A stretch of 64,000 bases of DNA, taken from Morinoia aosen (lineage: Eukaryota > Arthropoda > Malacostraca > Amphipoda > Talitridae). Numbering within the stretch: the stretch's first letter is position 1; each line of letters starts with the position of its first letter. The stretch lies in assembly GCA_030386875.1 (NCBI GenBank), contig CM059563.1, forward strand, positions 12,976,001 through 13,040,000, read 5' to 3'. Below the pieces are notes generated by a model. That model searched no databases. It was given only the letters and a program-made list of their open reading frames with translations, and was not told the DNA's origin. A program made the translations under genes and the position numbers. Shown one piece after another: positions 8,402 through 18,762 of the stretch.

Positions 8402-10669
8402 TGTCGGGTTTTGAGCCGTTGGTATTTTGAAGGCAATTTTGATTATTGATTATTGACGGCTGCAACTCGAACGATTTTCTCGATAGTTCTATGGGAAATT
8501 AATGAGAGGGGGTAATGAAAGCGTTTTTGGATAACTCAGCTTAGTTTCCGGTGGTGGTGTTTATTTTGGGAAAAGTAAGCCAGGACACTGGCTTGTCAGG
8601 AAAAACCGGCTTGTCTTGATCTTGATCTCGGAGAGCTTGCTGAGGTGGCAATCCGTGCCGGAGGACCAGGCTGGAGCTGACGAAGGCCGGCACGCGATGG
8701 AGTGTGTGTGGTGAGTAAGTTGAATTTGGAAAAAAAAACTTTGAAGGAGTTCTAAAACAGTGACGTAATGTGGTCACGTTATGAGGTCTGCTTTCCAAAT
8801 GTCTAGCAGGACAATCGGGCTTGAGTAAATGGAGTAGCTCAAGATTTGAGGCTCAGGTAGATTAGCTGGCCTTTCCCAATGTAATGCCAAATGGCGGACT
8901 CAATAATAAGGTAAGTAGTGAGCAAGTTCTAGCATTACTCAGGTAAGCAACGTAGCATTTAACATGGCACTCGGAGAAAACCAAAAACAAAACCCAGGAA
9001 GCCCAGGAAACCCAGGGAGATTTGATTGTGAAGATTTTGTGTATGGCGATGATGTAGAGGTCCTGCACAGGAGTCCAAGGATGCTGGGTTACGCGATTCA
9101 GGAGAGTCATCAAGACATGGCACTACTGAATATCCAACATAATAATGACAAATCGTCCCACACGGAGAAATCCGAGAAACTCCTACGGTTTTACTCAAGC
9201 TAATTTATGAATCCCACTCTAGCAAACTCAAATGAGATAGGACAGATTTTAGGTTGACAGATTTTTAATCAAGAAATAAATTGTTTGATCACTAATGCCT
9301 CGGCTTTAAATTCCGAGTGTTAGGCTAGGAATTTTCGGTAATAAGGATCGTGATTCCTCACAGAGACTACGGGCAAGTAAACACGAGACCTACCGAATAT
9401 CGTAAAATATCAAGTGACTGCACTTTGGCAAGCCGTAAAAAAAACACATAAAAAATCCAAAGTTCATGGATAAAAATCCTAGTAAAATCCTGGTATCTCA
9501 ATTTTCAATAATAAATAAATTAGGGAATAATATATATCCCTAATGATAATAGAAACAGGGGAAGAAGACTAGGCGTTGATTTCACAGGCGGAAAGTACGC
9601 GAAGAAAGAAAACACGAGAGCATGAAGATTCCGTGTGGCGGTTTAACCGGCGACTTAACGCGTCGGTCTCAGCCCGAGTCGCCGGCCATTTGCACACACT
9701 TACGATAGGCAGATAGTGATGGGTGTTTGTCACACGAATGCGATGAAGTACATTAATTTTATTGAGATGATTGATATCGAATTAAGTGAGGTTGCGTCAA
9801 TATATGAATTAAGAATGAAGTTCCAAACTTTAGCAAGTAGACATGAATAACTTCGTAATTTATTAAAAGCTATTTAAGAAGACATCTTTAATGATTATTT
9901 TGCGTTTAAACAAGTTTAAGAAAGAAAACTGCTAGAAGTGATTTGTAAAAAAAAATAGGAGAAAATACTATTAGAACCCATGCTTATGGTATTTATAGTC
10001 ACAGGGTAGAGACGAGAGGCGACGGTATGAGGTTCCGCCGTTAAACAAAGCGCTATCGGCAACGAACGCCGGCAAAATTTTTGCCGCGTCCGTTCCAAAC
10101 AGAGATTAACATAGATTAGTAGATTATCGAAAAGAGAAAAGAAAGAGCATGATTATGCTTTGATTATAAAATTCATGACACGAAATAAAATAAAATCATG
10201 ACACATCTGACGCAAATTTTGCTAAATCATGTTGAGAACAAAACAAAACTCTGAATGAGGAGCATGCTACATCCATATTCTCAAGCATAACTACGCAACT
10301 TAGTACACTGCACTTGCCACTTATTTATACTCACTGACACGAAGCAAAGGAACACGAATATTTTCTAACACATTTGAACTCACGAGAATTTGCTTGTAAC
10401 ACTGCTAGTCGGGCGCCATAAGTCAAAATGGCTTTGAAAGAAGAGACGCGCAAGTGCGCAGTGTTGCCACCAGAGGGCTTCTCTCTCGAAAAATGTCAAG
10501 TGTTATTTTTATTGTTTCATGCATTTACACAAAAACTTCAATGAGGGTGAATTAGAAGTAGAAAATAATTAATAATAAATTAGAGTAATATTTTTAATGC
10601 TACTAATTAATTTATTTAAGTATGAATAGCGAATTTCTAATTTTTACGCTTATGTAGCTGTATGCTACA
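8402..10669 (-). repeat. 5' LTR of the intact Gypsy element (2268 bp)
   Basis: Promoter-bearing LTR, nearly identical to 1170-3436. Differences noticed include a C/T change at 8692, one extra A in an A-run near 9440, changes near 9459, 9515 and 9963, and a C/T change near 10317. Confidence 0.93.
10322..10329 (-). promoter_or_regulatory. TATA box in the 5' LTR
   Basis: The minus strand reads TATAAATA about 340 bases into the LTR. Transcription would then start about 25-30 bases further on (near 10295), giving a U3 of about 370 bp and an R plus U5 of about 1.9 kb. The copy in the 3' LTR is at 3089-3096. Confidence 0.6.
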
Positions 10670-10673
10670 GATT
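10670..10673. repeat. Right target-site duplication GATT
   Basis: Matches GATT at 1166-1169 on the other side of the intact Gypsy element. Confidence 0.85.
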
Positions 10674-13365
10674 TCCCCCCCTTTGTATCACAAATAATTT
10701 ATCCTGCCAAAATTCAGTATGGTTATTTGTTTATCAAGCTAGAATTTCCCTTTTGTCAAAAATATTTTGGCCCAATATTTCAAAATGTGTTTATGTTTTT
10801 CAAGTTAGGCTAGCACCAATTATTTTTTAGTCACAGATGTATTCTTCTGAATGCATTTAGTCCTGCATCAATTACCAATTATTGCCCCAACTGTGTTTCT
10901 AAATTAAATTAGGTAGATAATCAATTAGAAAAACACAAATAATTCTTGATTCTGAAGAATAGATAGTTAGTAAATTTAATTAAATAGTCATTGTACATTG
11001 TTTATTTCAGTTAGGAAAAACTGGAAACATGAGCTTTCTAGTTCAATTGCATTTAGCAAATGCTGTAGATTTTTTTACCATAATTGATTAATTAAGTGAG
11101 ACCTAGGCTCAAAGGTTACTGCTCATGCCACCTTAGTTGTCCAGGCAAAGTTGCTGATGTGTTCAAGCCTCTAATCAATTGAATTGGAATAATCTATTGA
11201 TCGACATGGTCCCATTAGGGTTTTGCCATCTCTTGTGTGTTCCAGTTGTAATCAATTGTGTTCTCAAGTTTTGTATGTTTAGTAAGTCAGATCTATTTAA
11301 TTAGTGGAATTCCCTTGAATTTTAGTCAATGTTTAAATGTCATATCGTGGGAAATGAAGCCATGATAGGTTATTTACACAATAGAGATTATATCCTCGGT
11401 AGTTACTTACCTCAAGTCGAGTCACATAAATAATCATTCTTTCCTGATCATTAACTGTAGCAAGAATTCCTATCATAATCACTTTAGTGACAACTCTTAC
11501 TATTGATTTTTGGTTAGGTCAATTTGTGTATATAAAATGTCAATAATTAGTCGTTACTTGATTTAGCTAAATTAGGGTAATTATGCTTACCTCGGAAAGT
11601 CTCCGAATATTCTAAATTCCCAACTCCTGGAAATTCTAATCCAGAAATCATCCAACTATCTGATTTGGGGGTTAAATTTAGTGTAACCAGTAATTGGTCG
11701 CCCTCAACTGTAGCTACTTGTTCCTTTGACCTCTTGGCAATGGCGGCTACCTCCAGTGGTTGTTGTCATTATAACTCATAGGATGCCTAATACTATTCTG
11801 ATAGGTATCCTCATGATCAATGTTCTCTAAATCCTTCTTGTGCTCTGATCCTCCTCCTCATCTACCAATTCTGTGCACTTTGTGCGTAGATTCCGCGTTC
11901 CCTCTACCCTTTTTCAAATGGTGCCTTCCTCTCTCCTCTCGTAGGACACCTTTCACGTTCAAGCCAAGGAGACCAGGGATTTCTCATATGATAATAAATA
12001 ATAACAATAATTAGACTGCACTTGCCCTCTCTGGCACAATTCCTAGCTTAAGTCAAGTAATCTGTATGGCAATTCTAGCCTTAGTTATGACCAATACAGT
12101 CAGCCCTCGACGGCGGCTTAGCGTAAACGTTCGAATTAAACACTGCCAACTCTTAAGATACTCATTGTAAATAGCAGTCAAAGCGTAGATTATTGGGCGG
12201 CAGAAGCCTTTAATATTAATGAAGACGAACTAACTCACTTTGCCTACCCAGTAATATTCGTATCTCATGTATCAATCTTGCACTCCAATCCGGAGATGAT
12301 CGTACACGACGCGTCACGATTAATAGAACCCGGAGAATACTAGTTGGGAAAAGAAGGGCATGTAGGGAGATTCATGATTGTCCATACGAGTACTTATTGT
12401 TGCGACTGCCTCGCCCTTGTTCAGGCGCCAGAATTGGGCCGAGGCACCCGCATATAATCCTCTATTTGAGGCAATCCTGTAATTCAGCAGTAAAGCTCGC
12501 AGCCTGGCTTGCGTAGCGACTGTCTCTCCTTGTGTTATCATGCTTGAACAAGTAACCCAAACTAATCTCCCGTACAGAAGATCCTGGGAGGCCGACACAC
12601 AAACAATCACCTCCAACATTCAATCAACATCCCTCAAAACTCTGTTCGCCACACGGCTCTCAATTCAACTAAGCCACACGGCTACCAATCAACCACCCAA
12701 GCCTCAAGGCACTAGCAGAAAATAACTACCTCCTCCATATACTCATATAATCAAACTGTTACCGCACCTGCGGAATATTACACTAACAAATCCACTCTCG
12801 CCGGGATCCACCCCGGATTCCCTCGAGCCGCGGCACCTGCTGAAGTACGGCTACTCACTGGACCCGGATCTCCTTCCTCAAGAAGTGGACCCCCATACTG
12901 CTGCCGTAGTCACAGCACTCAGAGTCGTCAAAAATAAACCGAGGCGAGATTATCCAGTTCCTTCATTATCCTGCAGAGGTCAATAGTGCAAGTGAGAAAA
13001 TAGATGCCAGGAAGGCAACTCGAATTACCCAAACAGAAACCCCTTCTGAGTCAGATTCATTCATTTGTTATCAATTAAGTGTGCTCTACCCCGAGCACTG
13101 GTGGCCCTTAAAAGAATAATAACATCCTCCTAGTTACTTGAGAAATTCCTCGCTATTCCACCTTTAAAAAAATCAAACTCAATTAGTTCCCCAATTTGGG
13201 AGAAGTTCGAAGTTCATAGGAGTATATTCCAGTTGTGTTTTCTTACCCTGTCAGGTTCATTAGTACCTTACGCCCTCGCTTCTTGGCATAAATATTCAAA
13301 GTCTTCAGATATTTATAGTCTGCCTGGAGCGTAAAGTTGCCTGAGAGAAAACATCACACCACTGT
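10674..13365 (+). other. Continuation of the older LTR, then unassigned AT-rich sequence
   Basis: The first ~130 bases continue the ~70-base repeat units seen before 1169, so at least this part belongs to the older LTR. Its right end could not be set. Around 11820-11990 there is a partial copy of the ~380-bp interspersed repeat found later in the window (TTTGTGCGTAGATTC...GGTGCCTTCCT). A GC-richer stretch at 12790-12960 has no convincing ORF. No gene is supported in this interval. Confidence 0.4.
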
Positions 13366-13743
13366 ACATGACTGGTTTATTCCAGTCACTGTCTCTCAAT
13401 CCAGGTGCGCACAAGAAAAATTTTCATAGCATCACTGATACTCAAATTACATTCCTGATTCAATCCAGCCAGACAGCTAATACCACAATCATCTTCAGTA
13501 CATCTGGGATACCACTCATTTTCTCCATAATGCTCAAACATCGCATTCATGATACTCTCTCTCTCTCTCTCTCTCTTGCTCACACTTACTTCATTCCAGC
13601 ACAAAATGTTAAATTGTTTCCTTCACTCCTCTGCCACACTGCCGACATAATCTATTATTATTCTCATTCCACCTCCATATGCGTCTATTCACACTCAATA
13701 CTTTACCCTACAGCAAACAAGTTATTATATGCATCATTTGGTG
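13366..13743 (-). pseudogene. Inverted fragment of the CR1-like LINE ORF2 3' end
   Basis: The minus strand aligns with the last ~120 codons and first ~20 bases of 3' UTR of the CR1-like LINEs at 14203 and 24604. The shared C-terminal motif reads DCGISCLAGLNQEC here and DCGMSCLAGLDQEC in the full copies. Two in-frame stops break it: GAG to TAA in the ETIEHF motif, and TGT to TGA a few codons later. A run of GA repeats lies at about 13556-13574. It is truncated at both ends and more diverged than the other copies. Confidence 0.85.
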
Positions 13744-13995
13744 TGACCATAATTCTTAGGTAAAAAAATTGTCTTGATGAAATAATGTTGTTGACATATG
13801 AGAATTGATGGAAATTAAATTATTGGTACGGTATTGTTCGAATTTAGCAACACTGATGCAAATTTTAAGTAATTTTGAGATTGAATTCAATTATTTGGTT
13901 ACATGAGATTTTTATAGAGTTACGCTTGTGTACGACATAGTGATTAGCACGGTATATATACTGTGGTGATTAGTGGGACGATAAATCGGCAGAAA

Positions 13996-14202
13996 ATGAA
14001 TATCGGAAGGTTTGACGGGATCGGAATTGGCATCTTTGCTCCGAAATATAATGGTTGGCGTTTCGTTCCGAGCGGTGTGCAAGGGAAACAGCTGTTGTGG
14101 GTTTTCTTGGTGTGTCTTTCAGGAATATTGTCATTCAGTGTCCTCGTATATTCCAGATTCTCCGACGTTACCAACACCACAACACATCCATCCCTGGGCC
14201 TT
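13996..14202 (+). CDS. Unidentified open frame with a hydrophobic segment, cut by LINE copy A
   Basis: From ATG 13996 the frame reads MNIGRFDGIGIGIF, then a strongly hydrophobic stretch near residues 38-55 (LLWVFLVCLSGILSFSVLVY) followed by RFSDV. It runs into the 5' junction of the LINE at about 14203 and stops at 14217. The composition looks like a short cytoplasmic N-terminus plus one membrane helix. It could be a host exon, part of another element, or chance. I do not recognise the family. Confidence 0.25.
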
Positions 14203-14220
14203 GAGACCTACGATTAGAGT

Positions 14221-14773
14221 GAGACCTACGATTAGAATATGTGGTGACAGCATAGTGAAGAATGTGGATAGGTTTGTGAGTATGACTGACCGTAGTGGAT
14301 GTACGAGCATGAGAGGAAAGGGAGTGAATGAGATTTGTAGGCATGCTGAGGAAGTGATAGATGGAATGGATGAAGGGATGGTTGTACTGCAAGGAGGGGG
14401 CAATGGATTGCTTGAATGTGGGAGAGAGCGTACGGTGAATGCAATTATGAATGTTGTTGAAAGGGCGCGAAAGAAGAATGTAAGAGTGGCTGTGACCAGT
14501 CTGCTGAGAAGGCCTGCATGTGGCGAGGAGTATGAAAGGGTGCGAAAGGAGGTGAATAGGGAAGTGCATAAAAGGATTATGAGTATGAAAGCTGAGAGTA
14601 TGAGAAAGCGTGAAATGGGTTCCAGCTTCCTTGATATGGATAACCTGATCCAGAGTGGGTGTTTTCGTGGAGATGGAGTCCATCTTACTCAAGAAGGTGA
14701 GATGAAACTCTCCAGGAGATACATCCAGTGGATTGGGTGTACTCATATTGTAATGGAAGGTGGAACTGGATGA
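14221..14773 (+). CDS. CR1-like LINE ORF1, C-terminal esterase part (truncated)
   Basis: This is the SGNH/GDSL-esterase half of ORF1. The blocks are visible: GDS in RICGDSIVKNV, GGGNGL (oxyanion Asn), and DGVHLTQEG (catalytic Asp and His). The N-terminal zinc finger and linker present in copy B are missing through 5' truncation. The frame stops at 14771-14773, and ORF2's ATG follows immediately (TGAATG). The frame stays open upstream into the flanking sequence. Confidence 0.85.
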
Positions 14774-17700
14774 ATGGAAAGCTGTCAGAGAAAAAATGAA
14801 AAATGTTGTGAATTGTCCAATAGTGTTGTAAGGTTTGGATGTATAAATGTGCGTGGATGGAATGCAGGAAAGTTAAATGACCTTGTAGCAGAATTTGAGA
14901 ATGGAGATTTGGATTGTGTTGGTGTAGTAGAGACCCAAATGCGTGATAGTCAGTTTAAAATGTAAGGAGAGTAAGTACTACATGATTGGAAAAGGGCGTG
15001 TAAGTTGGCAAAAAAGAGGTGGTGGAGTTGGTCTCATTGTAAAAAATGCTCTAAATTGGAAATTAGAAGAAATTCCTGTTGGAAATGAACCTGAGAGTGA
15101 AGATCTGTTAGTAATAAAGTGTGAAAGAAGGCATGCCAGAGAATGTGTTATTGTGGTTGTATGCTATATGACAACTGATGGTATTTTAGCTCATCAAGAG
15201 AATGTAAAAAAGTATGAAATATTAACAAGAATTGTGCAAGAGCATTGCAGATGCCCTCTGATTTTGATGGGTGATATGAATGGCCATGTTGGTATACTTG
15301 GTGAGCCTGTGAATGCAAATGGACAAAAATTGATTGATTTCTGTGATGAGAATGAACTTGAGAACCTAAATGTAACAATAGGAAATGGCTTGCATACATG
15401 GCAAAGCAGGGAATGTAAAACTGCAATTGACTGTATGATAGTGAATAGTAGAGCAAGAGAGTGTGTCAAAGAAATGTTTGTAGATGAAGATGATTTTGAT
15501 ATTGATAGTGACCATAAAATGCTTGTACTAGAATATAATTGGGGTGGAAAGGAGCCGATGCAGAAGGCCAGCAGAGTAAGAGAAAATTGGCGTATTAAAA
15601 TGGCAAACTGGGAAGAATTTAGAAATGAATTGAGTAGATGTAACTGGAACAGGTGTGGAAACGTAAATGACCTAAATAAGGAGATTGCAAGAACCTTGTA
15701 TGATGTGGCAGAGCAAAAGATCGGTAGAATGAAATGCAGGAAAAGTACAGGGAATGCTAGGTGGTTTACAAGTGAGATAAAGGAAGAACGAACGAGAAGG
15801 AAGACTTTAAATAAAAAACAACGCAGTATGAGGAAAATGTATGAAAGACGCAGAATTACTGAGGATGAATGGCAGAGTGTATGGAATGAGTACAAGGACC
15901 AGCAGAAGAAAGTAAAGAGAATGATCAATGAGGCTAGGGTTAAAGAAGAGAGACACCAAGTTGAAAATCTAGGAAAGAAAGGTCCAGATGGAATAAAAGA
16001 TTGGTATAGGTTTATACAAGGTAATGATAGAGGTAGTGAAGTTCAAGTTGATGAATTAGTAGTCAATGGTTGCAGTGTGCAAGATAGGATGCAAATGGTG
16101 AAAGCAGTTGAAGAATACTGGGAGGACATTGGTGGAATGAATGAGCAGGTTACAGATGATGAACCAATAAATTTTTTGATAGATGAACATGAACTGCAAA
16201 TGGAAGACGAAATCACTTGTGAAGAGATTGTGAGTTTTTTGAAGAAAGTGAAAAATGGAAAGGCATGTGGCCCTGATAAGATACCATATGAGTTCTATAA
16301 ATGTGGAGGAGAGAGTGTAGTCAGTATGTTGAAATGTTTATTTGATGAGATATGGAAGAGTGAAAGAGTACCGGATGACTGGAACAAGTGTAATGTAGTT
16401 CTGTTGCATAAGGGTGGACATAAGAGTATGAAAGAACTTAAAAATTACAGACCAATTGCACTGGGTGACACCGTATGTAAGATCTTTTGTGGTATTTTGA
16501 ATGAGAGAATGAAAAATTTAGTTGAGGAATTAGGAGTCCTGGGAGAAGAACAGAATGGTTTTAGGCAAGATAGGCAGGGGGAGGATAATCTGTTTGTAGT
16601 GAGTGAAATAATTGAGCGAATGAAGAAGGATAACAAGAAGGTATATTTAGCATTCCTGGATATTGAAAAGGCGTATGACAAAGTGGATCGGGTTAGGCTG
16701 TTTGAAATTTTGAGAAAAGTTGGTTTTAGCAGAAAAATAGTGAACATTGTACAGAGTCTGTATGAGAACACAAGTGCTATCTACAGGTTAGGAAATTTGG
16801 AAACAGGGCAAGTGAGGAGTGTTAGAGGAGTGAGACAGGGCTGTACTCTGTCCCCCCTGTTGTTTGGATTGTACACAGAAGAATTAGCAGTTCGACTGAG
16901 AGGGAGTGGTTTAGGACTGAAAGTTGGTAATGAGAGACTGAGCTGTTTGTTGTATGCTGATGATGTGGTTGTGGTTAGTGAATGTGGTCATGAACTACCA
17001 AGGATGCTTGACATTGTGAATGGATATAGTACAGATTTCAAGATGAACTTTGGTGCCGATTTATGTAAGGTCATGGTTATAAATAGTGATGAGACTGATA
17101 GAGATAGACTGTGGAATATTAGAGAAATCAGAATAGGTAGAACAAAAGAATACAAATATCTAGGTTGTATGATGAGTGAAGATGGATGTACTAGAACTAA
17201 AGGTGAGAAAGTGGCTAAAGCAATGCAGTGGAGTGGACGGTTAGGTAGTGTGGCCAGATACAGAGCAAACAAGTACGAATGTGTGAGAGGAATGTGGAAG
17301 TATGTTGCTGTACCTAGTGTCATGTATGGTATGAGTGCTCTTGCTTGGAATGGAAGTGATCTTGAAAAGCTGGATGTGATACAAAATAAGGTAGGACGTG
17401 TAGCATTGGGTGCTCCGAAATGGACAGCTATAGAGGCCATTAGAGGTGACCTAGGGTGGAGCCTATTTTCAGAAAGAATGATGAAAGCTGTGCTGAATTA
17501 TAAGGTGAGAATTGAAAGAATGCAGAATAGCAGGTGGGTAAGGCGAATCTTTGAATGGAATCTGAGTGTAAGCTATTGGGAGAAAGTATGTTGGGGGCAT
17601 GCAAGGAAACTCAGTATGCAAAAGATTATTCATGTCAGAATTGGGAGACCTGTGGATGACTGGAGTTTAATAAATGTAGGAGGTGTAGGGCCTGAGTGGG

Positions 17701-18188
17701 ACTGCAAGAGGTGGAAGAAAGAGATTGAGAGACAAACAAAAGAGTATGGATTGAATAAGTGGAAGCTTAGCATGATGCGGAAGCCTACACTTAACTGGTA
17801 TATGAAAAAGAAAGCACCTAAGTTTGAGCTGTTCTATGATGGTAGTTTTGGAAGTCAACTCTTGTTTGCTGTGAGATGTAAGTCATTGAGTGTGAACAGA
17901 CGTACATGGAGATGGAATGAGAATAATAACAGATTATGTCAGCAGTGTAATAGTGGAGTAGAGGAAACAATTGAGCATTTTGTGCTGGAATGTAGTAAGT
18001 ATGAGCAAGAGAGAGAGAGTTTTATGAATGTGGTGTCTGAGCAGTATGGAGAGAATGAGTGGAATGCCAGATGTGCTGAAGATGATTGCGGTATGAGCTG
18101 TCTTGCTGGATTGGATCAGGAGTGTAATGCGAGTATCACTGAGGCTATGAAAGTGTTTCTTGTGCGTGCCTGGAGTAAGAGACAGTGA
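14774..18188 (+). pseudogene. CR1-like LINE ORF2, copy A, broken by a 2-bp deletion
   Basis: Endonuclease-reverse transcriptase. The first ~57 codons (FGCINVRGWN, VVETQMRD) end in a frameshift near 14950, where copy B has two extra bases (AG). From there the other frame is open to 18188. That part has the endonuclease GDMNGH and DSDHK motifs, the RT motifs FLDIEKAYD and VRQGCTLSPLLF, the catalytic YADD, and a C-terminal C-x2-C...H...C knuckle (CQQCNSGVEETIEHFVLEC). Apart from the deletion no stop is present, so the copy died recently. Confidence 0.9.
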
Positions 18189-18442
18189 CTGGAATGAGCC
18201 AGTCTGGTAGAATGGGCTGTAATGACCCAATATGCCTGGGGATGGTGTTTTGACACACTGGCTATCCCAGTGAGGCCATCCAATGGCAGCTTGTGACAAG
18301 GATTGGTAGATCCTGAGTAGTTTAGTGGACAAGTCTGGTACCAGACGCTGAACTCTTTGTGTGATAACTGTGGAGGGAATTGTAGGCCGTTACAAAGGCC
18401 CCGACGCTGTCGGCCCTCAATTTCAAGTTCAAGTTCAAGTTC
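18189..18442 (+). other. LINE copy A 3' UTR and (TTCAAG)n tail
   Basis: Shares sequence with 29564-29812 of copy B. It ends in about three to four TTCAAG repeats instead of poly(A), the kind of short repeat tail expected in the CR1 group. Confidence 0.8.
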
Positions 18443-18762
18443 AACGTGTTTCTGGTCCTCCGACGGAAAGAGGCAGTTGCTTTCGTCGAGTAAAGACCAT
18501 ACTTTGACAAGCTCTTGCGAAAACTGATAAGTATTACCGAGACATCTAATAAATCTCATTAGCCATCTTCATTATATCCGCAACTGGCTCTCTCCTCTCC
18601 ATCTGGGGTGGGCCACTTGACGATATTTCATTTTTGTAATTGTGTACTTGCCGTATTTTTTTGTAATTGTGTTTTTTTATTTGTTAAATTACTAATTGTG
18701 TTCTGGTGATTGTTAATTGCTTTTTGTGGGTGGCCCCTTCTGGGGCTACCTTCTAATTTAAA
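18443..18762 (+). other. Spacer and probable 5' UTR of the I-type LINE
   Basis: No ORF of note. The T-rich stretch with two TTTTTGTAATTGTG repeats (about 18632-18672), just upstream of ORF1, is probably the LINE's 5' UTR. Where the element begins within this interval could not be decided. Confidence 0.4.

Larger units (their letters stand above)
1170..10669 (-). mobile_element. Complete Gypsy LTR retrotransposon, CsRn1-like, 9.5 kb
   Basis: All parts of a working element are present on the minus strand, in this order: 5' LTR (8402-10669), PBS, leader, gag, frameshift signal, pol (protease, RT, RNase H, integrase), PPT and 3' LTR (1170-3436). The LTRs differ by about six substitutions and one 1-base indel over 2.27 kb. 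The element is flanked by GATT duplications, so the insertion is recent. Both ORFs are open. The gag zinc finger is C-x2-H-x9-C-x4-C (CHCC), which is typical of the CsRn1 lineage rather than the usual CCHC. No env-like ORF is present. The long LTRs and a tRNA-Gly-type PBS are unusual for that lineage as I know it. Confidence 0.93.
14203..18442 (+). mobile_element. CR1-like LINE, copy A, 5'-truncated
   Basis: Nearly identical to copy B (24604-29812) but starts within ORF1. The 5' junction is a tandem 18-base duplication (GAGACCTACGATTAGAGT at 14203-14220, then the same unit with one change at 14221-14238). The element contains the ORF1 3' half, a broken ORF2, a ~230-bp 3' UTR, and a short (TTCAAG)n tail at about 18421-18442. 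No target-site duplication was recognised, which is common for CR1-group LINEs. Confidence 0.9.

Noticed and set aside
12400..12960. GC-richer stretch as a gene or PBS region
   Set aside because: No frame with protein-like features or splice sites could be supported.
14131..18332. Minus-strand ORFs opposite the CR1-like LINEs (also 24546-29706)
   Set aside because: Shadows of the highly biased plus-strand ORF1/ORF2; composition is Ser/His/Leu-rich low complexity and they repeat in both copies.
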